From Panulirus ornatus (Eukaryota; Arthropoda; Malacostraca; Decapoda; Palinuridae): a stretch of 64,000 nucleotides of DNA. The notes under the pieces are model-generated. The model made no database searches. It was not told the origin of the DNA and was given only the letters and a program-made list of their open reading frames with translations. The position numbers and the translations under genes were made by a program. Shown here one piece after another: positions 47,894 through 58,515 of this stretch. Every line of letters begins with the position of its first letter. Within the stretch, counting starts at the first letter, position 1. The DNA is taken from NCBI RefSeq assembly GCF_036320965.1, contig NC_092279.1, positions 13,972,161-14,036,160 of the forward strand, written 5' to 3'.

Positions 47894-48124
47894 CTGTGAC
47901 GAAAAGACAAAGAAAAACGAACTCAATCGTTTGATTTTTGCAATTTTTTTTTGGGGTCATGTTTATATGGCTTTTTCTATTTAAAAATTTTAGTATGAAT
48001 TCGTAAAGTTTTGAAGGCCTTAGTATACCGATTTGTATTTTTCTTTTTTCCGTTAATGTGGTTATGTAATATTCCTAGAAAGTGTTTACACATACTTGGT
48101 TTACCACCAGCATTGAGCCAAGTA

Positions 48125-48127
<3 letters not shown>

Positions 48128-48200
<73 letters not shown>
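48128..48200. repeat. (AT)n microsatellite
   Basis: About 73 bp of AT repeats. Confidence 0.95.
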
Positions 48201-48204
<4 letters not shown>

Positions 48205-48723
48205 TCATTGTTCGTGAAGACAAAGACAGTTGAGACCATGAAATTTGCATGACTGGTTCACTGGCTTTCCCCGTAGAACTGACAGTGTTAATAATAGCGT
48301 AAAGAAACCTGAATTCCCCCAGAGAACAGTAGCAAGTCGAGACACAAATGGTGAGTTCTGTTGTGTAGTACTCGGCTGCTTTATATACCCGTGGGAGATG
48401 CGAATAACTGTACGTCATTCGGTATGTCACATTAGACCCAGATAGAGCTGTGAGCTGTGAATGAAATTGGGGTGACTGCATTGGTTTTGCGGCACGTAAG
48501 GCAAAGCCACCGAGGAGCCTCAGCCATTGATGATGAAGTAGGTACGGAAAGGTATGGAAACTACTAACTGAGTATATAATCGTAATATAATGATTATAAT
48601 ATTGATATTAGTAAAGTCGTAAGGTAATCTGTCACTATGGATGCCAGGACGGGTAGAGTATACAAAGCCTCGAATTTATTATGATGTATTTGTGCATTTA
48701 TTCATGTATTTGTTTTACTTTCC

Positions 48724-48835
48724 ATGATTGGTCGCCGTTTCTCGCATTTGCGAGGTTGCGCCAGGCATTCTCAAGCTGTCATGTGTAACGTACTGAAACC
48801 ACAGCCACTTGTCCACAATTATTATTGGTTTACGA
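48724..48835 (-). mobile_element. LINE 3' UTR fragment, copy J
   Basis: Shares CTCGCATTTGCGAGGTTGCG, AGCTGTCATGTGTAA and TACTGAAACCACAGCC with the tail of fragment B. Only ~110 bp survives. Confidence 0.7.
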
Positions 48836-49078
48836 AAAGTTACGTCATTTATTATGATTTTCGATTAAGGTTTAATCTTGTTCTGATTGTTGTACAGAAA
48901 CGATGTGCCGTTGCACAAAGCATGTATTCACGGGAGCCTTCCTGCATCAGCTGTGCAGTGGATACAATTTTTTTTTATGACAGGTGTTAGATAATTCAGA
49001 ATTGTATGTTACATTTGTGTGCTTCACGGTTCTGAACATCCTGTATGGGATTTTGTGTTGTTAATCCACATTTTCAGG

Positions 49079-49080
<2 letters not shown>

Positions 49081-49156
<76 letters not shown>
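49081..49156 (+). repeat. (CT)n microsatellite
   Basis: About 38 CT units without interruption. Confidence 0.97.
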
Positions 49157-49157
<1 letters not shown>

Positions 49158-50039
49158 ACTTTTGGTGAAAATCTTTTCACTGCATTTACATTTCCCATGT
49201 CGAGCATGTTCCACTCGGCAAATACAGGAGTCTGGAAGTGGTAGACGGTGGCACATATCACAGTGTGAATTAAGGAGAGGGTCCGCTGGAAACGTTACTG
49301 GACCTGTCTGGTCTGTGATGGAAGTTGGTAACGGGCAAGGTTGGTGCGCTGTTGCCAAGGGCTGATGATTTGGGGCATTTGAATGTTACTATTGACTGAG
49401 AAGCTGGGGAAGACAGGGTTGTATGTAATGCGTTCCTAACTCTGATTTCGTAGGCTCATTAATCCCCCACAGAGCTGCAGCGTTGCTTCTCTGATCACTT
49501 AGGTTGTTTGAGGCCGCGGCCAGCACGGCTAAGTACCCTCCACAAGTCTAGGTCATCAGGTATGATTATATTACCAATATTTAAAGTATTTGCCCGGACG
49601 GTTCTCCAGGTTTCCCAGACTTCCAGGTTAGGCCCTGAATAATCTCGGGCACTTAATACTTATATCTTTCCTTAATGTGTATGTAGCACTTTTTGATTTT
49701 GTTGGCTACAATTTTGCAAGACTTCCCTGCCTGTAGGGAGCCGTTGTTAAGTGTAGATTAGTATATGTGCCTCTCAGAGGTTTCCTGGTGTCGAATCAAG
49801 GAACTAGGACTTATCTGTGAGTGGTAGGTACGTGGCGTGGAATGGGCGACCCGTTCTCTAGCTTCCTTAGCCCAGGGTGATCATCATTGCTATGGGATGA
49901 GGGTGAGAGGAACAAGAAGGGAAGAGGAGGAAACCCTTAATAACAGGAGGAAGAGGAGCATCCCATGTGGTGTGCATAGAGAAGGTCGGGGCCGGAAGTG
50001 ACGCAGCAGCCGAACAATGGTTGTAGCCGACCGTCCTCG

Positions 50040-50040
<1 letters not shown>
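49157..50040. other. No gene recognised
   Basis: Nothing supportable on either strand. Confidence 0.5.

Positions 50041-50080
<40 letters not shown>
50041..50080 (+). repeat. (GT)n microsatellite
   Basis: About 20 TG units. Confidence 0.97.
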
Positions 50081-50083
<3 letters not shown>

Positions 50084-50259
50084 ATTGTTCCCGTTGGAGC
50101 CGTAGCGTCCATGGTGGCACAACCTTTATCCCACAGCAGCAATAAATTCCCCACACCTACAGTGGCAGCCGTTGTTTCATCTGGCTGCTGATCCCAGACG
50201 TGTACAGCAGCAACTGATCCGTCGTGATCAACGGGGAGGATGTTGGATGGATTGGCTCC

Positions 50260-50350
50260 TCTGAACCCGTGACACCTTGACCACAACGATACGACCTTTG
50301 GGCACGACCATACGACCTTGGAGCTTGACGGCGCGACGCCTGAGGTGAGA
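50260..50350 (+). repeat. Dispersed ~21-24-bp motif, cluster 1
   Basis: CACAACGATACGACCTTTGG, GCACGACCATACGACCTTGG, GCTTGACGGCGCGACGCC: three to four diverged units of the GCACGACGATACGACCCTTGA-like motif. Confidence 0.65.
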
Positions 50351-50944
50351 CGACTCGGCCACTTGACCTGACCCTTCAGTGGCTCATGTCAGAGGGTCAC
50401 GCCATCGTACTCTAAAGCTTTGTACACAGTCGTGGTCAAGCGGTGTCGACACTTTACAGATCGCTGTTGCGAACAACACCCGTACCCCTGCTGTTGTTTG
50501 CCTCCATCCCCTTTTAGAACCGATGATATTGCTAAGCCATGAAACGCACAAACACCATTTACAGTGCGCTTTGTCTGAACATCAAAGCTATTGGGATAGG
50601 TTAAAGGACTCGAACTCTGCTCGCTAAACCGGTGACGCGAGAGTTATTTGATATTATACTCGTAACTAAAAAAAAAAATTGTGAAAAGAATGGCATCCAA
50701 TTTTCCGCACTAAAATAACCTCGCCCCAGATACAGAGACGGTGCATGTTATGCAAATGGGTGTAATTGAAATGCACGGGTGCCATAAGTTCAGCAGGAGA
50801 CTACACTGTCAACGAGGAATGGAGCAAAACTTGGGTGCTCTGCATCCGGGGGGAATGTAGGTCTTTGAGAGCGAGGCGGACAGGATGCTTGAGAGTGTAT
50901 ACCTGACTGACCATACCACACGCGCCTAATGGTTCGTATCCCCT

Positions 50945-51470
50945 GTGCTGTGGTAGCTGGAGCGTCTGCGGTGGTGCTGCAAGGTCTTCATCCCACGCCT
51001 TTACCATTGGTGACCCCAGTCTCTCTCTGTACCCCTGCTGTAGTAGCGCCCACGGTGACCCTATGACTTGCCTTATTGTAGTATTTAGGTCCTCGGGGAT
51101 GTTGTCTTTGTTCCAAAGCAGCTGTATAGTCCTTGGTGGCCCTGTCCTTGTATGAACCATAGTAGCAGGAGCGTCCGTGGTGACACCCTGACCTTTTCTC
51201 ATAGTAGCAGAGCGTCTGTAGTGGCCGTGTCCACGTCTCATAGTACCAGTAGCGTCTGTGGTGACCCAGTCTTTTTCTCATAGTAGCAGAAGCGTCTGTG
51301 GTGGCCGTGTCCATGTCTCACAGCAGTAGTAACGTCCGTGGTCACCCTCTTCTCGCAACATAACAACAACAACAGTGACGCCAGAAGCCGCTTTATGTTT
51401 GTCTCGCAGTTTTAGTCTAGCGGGTCCGGTGCCTTGTCTTTAACGCGGCAGGTGCAGTAGCGTCCATGGT
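50945..51470 (+). repeat. Degenerate minisatellite built on an AGCGTCYGTGGTGRCC core
   Basis: The core CATAGTAGCAGAAGCGTCTG followed by TGGTGGCC recurs about every 60 bp from 51160 to 51345 and, more diverged, back to about 50945 and at 51450. A relative occurs at 50100 (GCCGTAGCGTCCATGGTGG). The minus-strand frames across it (50801-51241, 50988-51314) are repeat-driven. Confidence 0.7.
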
Positions 51471-52133
51471 GGTAGAATTCTTGCCTGTCCCGTGGTTAGA
51501 ATGGAATATCATGTTGGCCCTACCCATGTGTCTGGGAATAATTTGTGCCGTCACCGTCCCGTGGCAGCAAGGCTGGTGGGTAAGGTCCATCCCGTATTAT
51601 ATCAGCGATTGCCCCTTGTTCTCGGTGTTCGTGTCGTGCAAGAGGAAGACACTGTGAGATACGAATGGAAGAATCTTTGTTATGATGCTGAAGATATTGC
51701 TTGCAGACATAGCACATCCATCACCGATAGATTTCCCGTCGTGAATAATGGTTGTAGTTCGTTAGGAGTATAGTGTCATATACTTGGATGTGGAAAAATG
51801 TGGTCATATATCAACAGCTGTATAGAGATCAATACGAAAAGTAAGCACTTTGGTATTTACTTTAGTACCTTTGATTTAGAGTATGCGACGTTAGGCGTAC
51901 ACTTCACTTACTCAGAAACTAGTTTGTGATAACAATGGATTATTGAGATCAGGACAGACACTACAGCGAAAAAAAGAGGAGAAACACCTTCCACCCACGA
52001 AACGTACCTCAGGTAGTCGACATCCTTACGATGTCCTTCAAGGACGCGAAAAATGTTTTAAGTACTGGGAGTGGCCCGGGAGGGTCTGGTGGTGTGGGTT
52101 GGCGCTGCGGGTGGCCAGGTTGGTACTACGGGG

Positions 52134-52845
52134 GTGCAGATGGGTTTGGGGGTGATTCTGCGGGGTTGTAGATGGGTGGTGGGATGGTCATTTTGGGTCT
52201 GCAGGGATGTAGATGGGAGCTGGTGTGGTCAGTTTGGTTGTGCGGAAATGTAGGTGGGTGCTGGTGTGATCAGTTTGGTTCTGCGGAGATGTAGATGGGT
52301 GCTGGTGTGATCAGTTTGGTTCTGCGGAGATGTAGATGGGTGCTGGTGTGATCAGTTTGGTTCTGCGGAGATGTAGATGGGTGCTGGTGTGATCAGTTTG
52401 GTTCTGCGGAGATGTAGATGGGTGCTGGTGTGATCAGTTTGGTTCTGCGGAGATGTAGATGGGTGCTGGTGTGATCAGTTTGGTTCTGCGGGGATGTAGA
52501 TGGGTGCTGGTGTGATCAGTTTGGTTCTGCGGAGATGTAGATGGGTGCTGGTGTGATCAGTTTGGTTCTGCGGAGATGTAGATGGGTGCTGGTGTGATCA
52601 GTTTGGTTCTGCGGGGATGTAGATGGGTGCTGGTGTGATCAGTTTGGTTCTGCGGAGATGTAGATGGGTGCTGGTGTGATCAGTTTGGTTCTGCGGAGAT
52701 GTAGATGGGTGCTGGTGTGATCAGTTTGGTTCTGCGGGGATGTAGATGGGTGCTGGTGTGATCAGTTTGGTTCTGCGGGGATGTAGATGGGTGCTGGTGT
52801 AGTCAGTTTGGCTCTGTGGGGATGTTGATGGGTACTGGTAACACC
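52134..52845 (+). repeat. 41-bp minisatellite, ~17 units
   Basis: Unit: TTCTGCGGAGATGTAGATGG, then GTGCTGGTGTGATCAGTTTGG. Units from about 52250 to 52783 keep a strict 41-bp period and are near-identical; edge units are diverged. Thirteen consecutive core units differ almost only at one site (GCGGAGATG or GCGGGGATG) in the order A A A A A G A A G A A G G. Confidence 0.97.
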
Positions 52846-52979
52846 ACTGTTGGGCTGGATAAAAGTGCTGGGATATAGGCGGGGGGGGGGGGGGCTTTAA
52901 GTGTAATACTTGGAACTATGAGGTTGTTGGGGGAAAATACTGCTAGTAGTAAGTCGTTGGTAGGGATGAGTGTAAGGGT

Positions 52980-53000
52980 GGTGTGTGTGTGTGTGTGTGT
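52980..53000 (+). repeat. Short (GT)n tract
   Basis: About 10 GT units, near a G-run at 52880-52893. Confidence 0.9.
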
Positions 53001-53117
53001 GGAGGGGTGGATGGTAACAGGGGCGGGTGAGGGAAGTGCTGGATGCCCGGTATGCGGGTGTTGTGAATCATGAGAGGTGTCTGCAGGAGCTGACAGGGGC
53101 CTGAGGGCTGTATATAT

Positions 53118-53171
53118 ATATATAGCCAAGGCAATATTGTAGTGGTGACATGAGTAGGTTGGGCTGGGGGG

Positions 53172-53238
<67 letters not shown>

Positions 53239-53265
53239 CCCCAGTAATATTGTAGTGGTGATGTA
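53118..53265 (+). repeat. Duplicated segment with (AT)n
   Basis: TATAGCCAAGGCAATATTGT plus AGTGGTGA at 53120 is repeated as TATAGCCCCAGTAATATTGT plus AGTGGTGA at 53236, with an (AT)n tract (53175-53237) before the second copy. Confidence 0.75.
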
Positions 53266-53883
53266 TGGTAGTGGTGGTGGGTGTCTGTGTCTCTTATGCA
53301 GCTGCTACACTTCATAGCCTGCTATATCATAGTGTAGAACATTCATTCACACATACACCGTTCAAAAAATGGCGTGTACCCCTTTTTCCTGTAGGTGTCG
53401 AGACTGCTTGAATACGACGCTATGACCTTTCGATATGATAGCCTGGCCTCTGACCTAAACCAATTTAAGAACCAGGGCAGAGGCCAGACCTCTCATACCT
53501 AAGGGTCTTCCGTCGTGCTTCTTTTTTTTTTTCTCTGTGGTAAAGATGCCACATGATACCACAATTGTTAGGAACATCCACATAAGGCTCAGAGGTTGGA
53601 CAGGACTTCTTTTATTGCTTGAAAACGCCACACCTTACTCAAGAGGTCACGTATGGCAGGATCACCATAAGTTATTTGTACTCCACATGCTGCTATTGTG
53701 CCACATCCTGCTCCCGTAACTGAGTGCCACCATAAAATTGCTTAGAGTGTAGCCATACTGCTCCACAAACTGCTCAAGAAACTTACAGGGTGGTATCATT
53801 GCGAGGGATAAGCACACGTATCCCTTTAAACAGTTTGCTACCGGCCCTAAGAATTAGTACACAAGCACGTCCAAAACGTAGAT

Positions 53884-53886
<3 letters not shown>
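53266..53886. other. No gene; one patch of the dispersed motif
   Basis: 53405-53455 (GCTTGAATACGACGCTATGA, CCTTTCGATATGATAGCC) resembles the dispersed ~21-24-bp motif. Otherwise nothing recognised. Confidence 0.5.

Positions 53887-53971
<85 letters not shown>
53887..53971 (+). repeat. (GA)n microsatellite
   Basis: About 42 GA units; Ser/Leu open frames on the opposite strand are artefacts. Confidence 0.97.
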
Positions 53972-53975
<4 letters not shown>

Positions 53976-54309
53976 AAAAATGACCACTTTCCCATGACCA
54001 GGGGTGGAGCAGTGATGGTGTCGAAGAAGACAGCAAGATGGATTCCAAGAACTTTAGTTGCGATAAGATCTCGTTTAAAATAGAGTTCGAAGCATTCGTT
54101 ACAAGCCTCGAATCTTGTGAAGGCTCGGCCCGGACATCACACCGTAAGCCCTAATGAAAGCATACTGGGGAAAATATACAGACGGCTCAGAGTGAATCCG
54201 AAGATGTAAAAGTTTATGGGACGTCGGTTGGTAGGCGTCCCCATCCTCCTGATGCAGAGGGAAGATACTGCCAGGTGCACAGCTCAACCGGTTCACGGAA
54301 ATGATTCAG

Positions 54310-54515
54310 TGGTTATATTATAGACAGAGAAATATAGAGGTTCAGTGGGTGTGAGGCGAGAGACCATTGTGACGGGTTATATTATAGAATTTACAGAGTA
54401 ACATAGAGGTACAGCGGGCGTGAGGCAAGAGGCTTTTGTGACGGGTTATATTACAGAATATACAGAGTTAATATGGAGGTAGAGTGGGCGTGTTGGGAGA
54501 AGGATATTGTGGGCA
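54310..54515 (+). repeat. Tandem repeat, ~68-bp unit, three copies
   Basis: Each unit runs GGGTTATATTATAGAATTTA, CAGAGTAACATAGAGGTACA, GYGGGCGTGAGGCAAGAGGC, TTTTGTGAC; starts near 54311, 54375 and 54443, moderately diverged. Confidence 0.8.
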
Positions 54516-55714
54516 TGCAGCGTCCAGGACTTGTTGCCTGGAGTTACAAGAAGTCTCGGGGAAGTATTTTGGCGAAAACTTTTAAAACTTTCTGTGGCAA
54601 GTCCAATGGAAGACCCAGACGTTTGGGGGGAGGGGTTGGGGGAGAGACAGCCCAGCAAACCAGTGACAGCTGAACTCGTCGACCACAAGTTTTGTACCAA
54701 GATATAGAACGATGACGTAGGCGTTTGACGGAGAGCCGGTTTGACTTTAAATCATTATCATCGTCTGACGCTCGGGTGCTCTGTAGATCTGTGTATATGG
54801 GCACATGTACGATCGTATGTACACTTCTTCTCTCGCCTGTACAAAGGAAATCACGTGTTTTTGTCTATATGTCGACCAGCAGACAGACACAGGCACCACC
54901 ATGTTATTGTCTTCGGCGATACAAGGTTAATCACACCTTATCTTACCATATGTACGAGAGAAGCTGTGTAAACAAGCGTACGTAGGGCCATTTAAACAGT
55001 GAGCGTGTGTGTGTGTGGTACTCGATTTATCTAAGGACGCCTGAGAGGGGCGTACATGGTTTTGCGACTGGTGGTTCTAGATTGAGGTTAATGGGCCTAT
55101 GGTGGTGACCCTGGCTGTCAATAGACCTAAAGCCCAAGTGATCCAGCCAACGCGGGTTCACATGGTACTGACGCACCCAACACTGGCGTCAGCTGGCGTC
55201 GTTAGTTTGTATTGCCATCGTGAAACTGAAAATTGGGGGTTGGCTTTGAAAAAAATGTGAACTGTATGGTTATTCTAAGTCATGTCATTTATATTTATTA
55301 GGACTGGTCGCTGATATGTTTTCTCTATGCGTACTTAAGACTTTTGATACTATATGCCCAAGCCTTATGGTATCCGCGAGGCCAAATGATGGTCAGCGTC
55401 ATGGGGTTAGACAAGACGTGGAGGCTTCTGGTGTGCGAATCCCAGCATTAATTAAGTACGGAGTGATTGTTATCTCCGTTTTCTCTTCTCCGTCTTCCAG
55501 ATGGGTAAGTTCCGAGTTGCGTTTCAATCTTCGTTGGGGAATAAGATCAGAGGTCATTAAGTAGACCAGTGTTAATTACATTAGTTTTAATTAGTTGTTT
55601 ATCGTTGCGTGCCACCGACTTTCTACATGGGTATATGTTATGTGCATGGTATATGTCAGGAGGGCAAATAATGACTGGTTCCCTCAACCCGCTACTCAGG
55701 ACCCATCTGCTTCA
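54516..55714. other. No gene recognised
   Basis: Open frames at 54446-54804 show no motif I can name. 55385-55450 has a weak B-box-like GTGTGCGAATCCC and could be an old SINE head. Confidence 0.45.
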
Positions 55715-55935
55715 ACCATAGTGAGATGCTCTGAGACGTTTATTGAAGTGAGGTGCCCGAGACGTTTATTGAAGGGAGGTCCTTCAAGACGTTGAATAAA
55801 GTGAGATGCTCCGAAACGTTTCTTAAAGTGAGGTGCTCCGAAACGTTTGGTAAAGGGAGATGCTCCGAAACGTTTAATAAAGTGATGTGCTCCGAAACGT
55901 TTGATAAAGAGATACTCCGAGACGTTTGAAAAAAA
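55715..55935 (+). repeat. 27-bp minisatellite, eight units
   Basis: Unit about GTGAGATGCTCCGAAACGTT TRATAAA. Because 27 is a multiple of three, the minus-strand frame 55696-56034 stays open and reads a 9-residue repeat (HFIKRFGAS-like). There is no other evidence that this is translated. Confidence 0.85.
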
Positions 55936-56004
55936 TACGTCGGCTCCAGTGGCGAAACGTAAACGTTTGATAATTGTGAAACGCAGACTTTTCGCTCTCA
56001 ATTC

Positions 56005-56140
56005 TGCGTCAGCATTCCTGACAGTTTGTCTCATTTCTGCGTCAACATTCCTTTTTTTCAGTTTTGCGTCAGCGGTCTTGATTATTTGTCAAGGTTCTGC
56101 GTCAACATTCCTTTTTTTTCAGTCCTGCGTCGTCAGTCTC
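56005..56140 (+). repeat. Short tandem repeat, TCTGCGTCAACATTCC unit
   Basis: TCTGCGTCAACATTCCTTTT TTTCAG occurs at about 56035 and 56096, with a diverged copy (TCTGCGTCAGCATTCC) at about 56003; period roughly 60 bp. Confidence 0.7.
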
Positions 56141-56413
56141 GTGAATCATCCACAGTGGAGTACGCGGTTCGACGCGGGTCCTGGGCGGCGTCCAGGCCCT
56201 TGGATCCCGGCAATTTATGATTCGGCTTTGCCCGTGTGTGTGAGGGGTGGTGCTTTGCATGCCTCCAGGGGTTCCCGGCGCTTCCCTCCACACCCAGAGC
56301 TCAGTTTCCCCAACGCTTTGTGTACATTGACAGATATTAGTGTCTGTCGAAATACTATCTTCACAGTGTTTGCATTCAGGACCTGAGTGGTTGGTTGTTG
56401 AGAGGAGTGAGAG

Positions 56414-56415
<2 letters not shown>

Positions 56416-56475
<60 letters not shown>
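56416..56475 (+). repeat. (CT)n microsatellite
   Basis: About 29 CT units. Confidence 0.97.
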
Positions 56476-56804
56476 AGATCAGAGAGGGAAGGATGGTGGT
56501 GGACTTTAGATTGCCTTCTTGAATACATCCTAAATACCTTTGGAATGGAACTTCGTGTTATAAGATTAAGTTTAGTGTCTCACAGTTCTTTCTCACGTGT
56601 GAAAGGTATGGCCTGGATATGTTCTACATGGTGTCACGTATAATGACCCTGATATCACTGACATTATATAGGTATAGTGTTCACTGGTGTTAACTGTAGG
56701 GTAGCTACGGTATATAGTGAAATGAGGTGTGACGAATTGGAACGCTTCGTTTCGGTTCGGTTCATTTCTGTTATATTCGCTTCGGTTCGTGTTTCTTTGT
56801 TGAC

Positions 56805-56960
56805 CCCTTGGTCACGGCGCTGCGACCCTTGATCTCGACGGGGTGTGACCCTTGATCACGACGATACGACCCTTGAGCACGATGTTATGACTCGAGCACG
56901 ACGATGCGACCCTTGAGCACGACAATACGACTGTTGAGTATAATGGTTTTGACCTCTGAC
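56805..56960 (+). repeat. Dispersed ~21-24-bp motif, cluster 2 (clearest)
   Basis: GACCCTTGATCACGACGATA, CGACCCTTGAGCACGATG, GACTCGAGCACGACGATGCG, ACCCTTGAGCACGACAATAC: about six consecutive units. Confidence 0.85.
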
Positions 56961-57099
56961 CCGATGCTTAAGTTATGACCAGCACTCTCAACTTTTTGGT
57001 GGACTAAAGTTGAGTAGTGAGTTGTTTCCGTGAGTCTGGCCAGTTGACGGACTTTGTGAATGGTTCCCTAAGTGAGGGGGTTGGCGGCCGGTGGAACTA

Positions 57100-57360
57100 T
57101 AGTAGTGAGGGTCACTGCAGCGAAGGAGGGAGGGAGGAAGTGGTGGGTGCGTGCAGCGAAGGAGGGAGGGAGGGAGTGGTGGGTTCGTGCGAGTAGAGGG
57201 GATAAGTGATTGGAGAAAGGGAACGAGTGGAGGGTAGGGAGCGAGGGAGTGCAAGCAGCGAGGGAGTGGTGGGAGCGAGTGCCTGGAGGGAGGGAGCGAG
57301 CTGGTGGAGGGAGGGAGGGAGGGCGTGTGGTGTGGGAGGGAGGAGAGGGGGGGAGGCAGC
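57100..57360 (+). repeat. GGGA-rich minisatellite-like DNA
   Basis: Repeated GAAGGAGGGAGGGAGGAAGT, GGTGGG and GAGGGAGGGAGGGAGGGCG blocks on the plus strand; several runs of four G-tracts could form G-quadruplexes. The Pro/Ser-rich minus-strand frames are repeat-driven. Confidence 0.8.
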
Positions 57361-57493
57361 AAGCTGCAGCAGGCACGGGCGGCTGGCTGCTGGGGTCAGG
57401 ACACTTCACCTTTAATTCGTCTTGTGCAGATTTCTCAATAAGTCAGCGGCCGGCTAACACTTGAGGCCGAGCCATGGTGGGCCTGGGTATGGG

Positions 57494-57609
<116 letters not shown>

Positions 57610-57798
57610 GCGCGTGAGCCTGAGCGGGAGTTGAATGAATGAGAGTGGAAGGGGGGAGGAGGAGGGTTTGAGTGCACTTGGCCCGTCAAGTAATCAGGTA
57701 GGTATTGAACGTGCTCTCTCATCATCAGTATTGGGAATGACTCCGGGAAAACTGCAAAAATTCAATGCAACGCTCGCCAGACCTCGATGATAACTCGT

Positions 57799-57802
<4 letters not shown>

Positions 57803-57878
<76 letters not shown>
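57803..57878. repeat. (AT)n microsatellite
   Basis: About 76 bp of AT repeats. Confidence 0.95.
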
Positions 57879-58095
57879 GAATGCGAACTTTGATGGGTGG
57901 TTTGAGCAGTCACACAGGGGAGGACAGAGGAGGAACATTTGAGGTCGGTGTTGTACATGAATGAAAGTGACTCCCCGATGTTTGCCGGAGGCTCGGGGCC
58001 TGATTAATATTAATAGCCTTGGTTATATCGGGCCTTGGCTCGCCTGGTTAGTGACAGTTTTCTTTCTTCTTGTTTTTATGTGTATACATGTATTT

Positions 58096-58098
<3 letters not shown>

Positions 58099-58143
<45 letters not shown>
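58099..58143 (+). repeat. (GT)n microsatellite
   Basis: About 22 GT units. Confidence 0.97.
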
Positions 58144-58145
<2 letters not shown>

Positions 58146-58234
58146 GGGTAGGAAGCAGTCGACATCTCAGAGTAATGTCAGTACGACCCTAGGGTAAGAT
58201 CAGAAGGCTAGGCCATCGTAGCTAAGAGTAGCAG

Positions 58235-58400
58235 TGTCCTCTTCTTCAAGGGTCGTACCGTCATACTTTAGGGTCGTGCCATCGCGCAGAAGGATCACTC
58301 CATTGTATTGGGTTGTATCGTGATGTTAGAGGGTCGTACCGTCGGGCAAAATGGGTCACTGAATTGGTGCTGGAGGATCGTATCGTGGTTCCGGTGGGTA
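58235..58400 (-). repeat. Dispersed ~21-24-bp motif, cluster 3 (inverted)
   Basis: CAAGGGTCGTACCGTCATAC, TTTAGGGTCGTGCCATCG, AGAGGGTCGTACCGTCGGGC: several units in the opposite orientation to the 56.8-kb cluster. Confidence 0.75.
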
Positions 58401-58419
58401 GATAGTAGTAGGTAGGATA

Positions 58420-58515
58420 GGAGTGGTGATGGAGGGGGTAAGGATAGGATTGGTGATGGAGGGGGTAAGGATAGGAATGGTGATGGAGGGGGTAAGGAGT
58501 GGTGATGGAGGAGGG
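58420..58515 (+). repeat. ~30-bp tandem repeat, three to four units
   Basis: GGTGATGGAGGGGGTAAGGA followed by TAGGANTGGT or similar, repeated from about 58427 to 58512. Confidence 0.85.

Noticed and set aside
57068..57409. Pro/Ser-rich minus-strand frames
   Set aside because: Complement of a GGGA-rich minisatellite.
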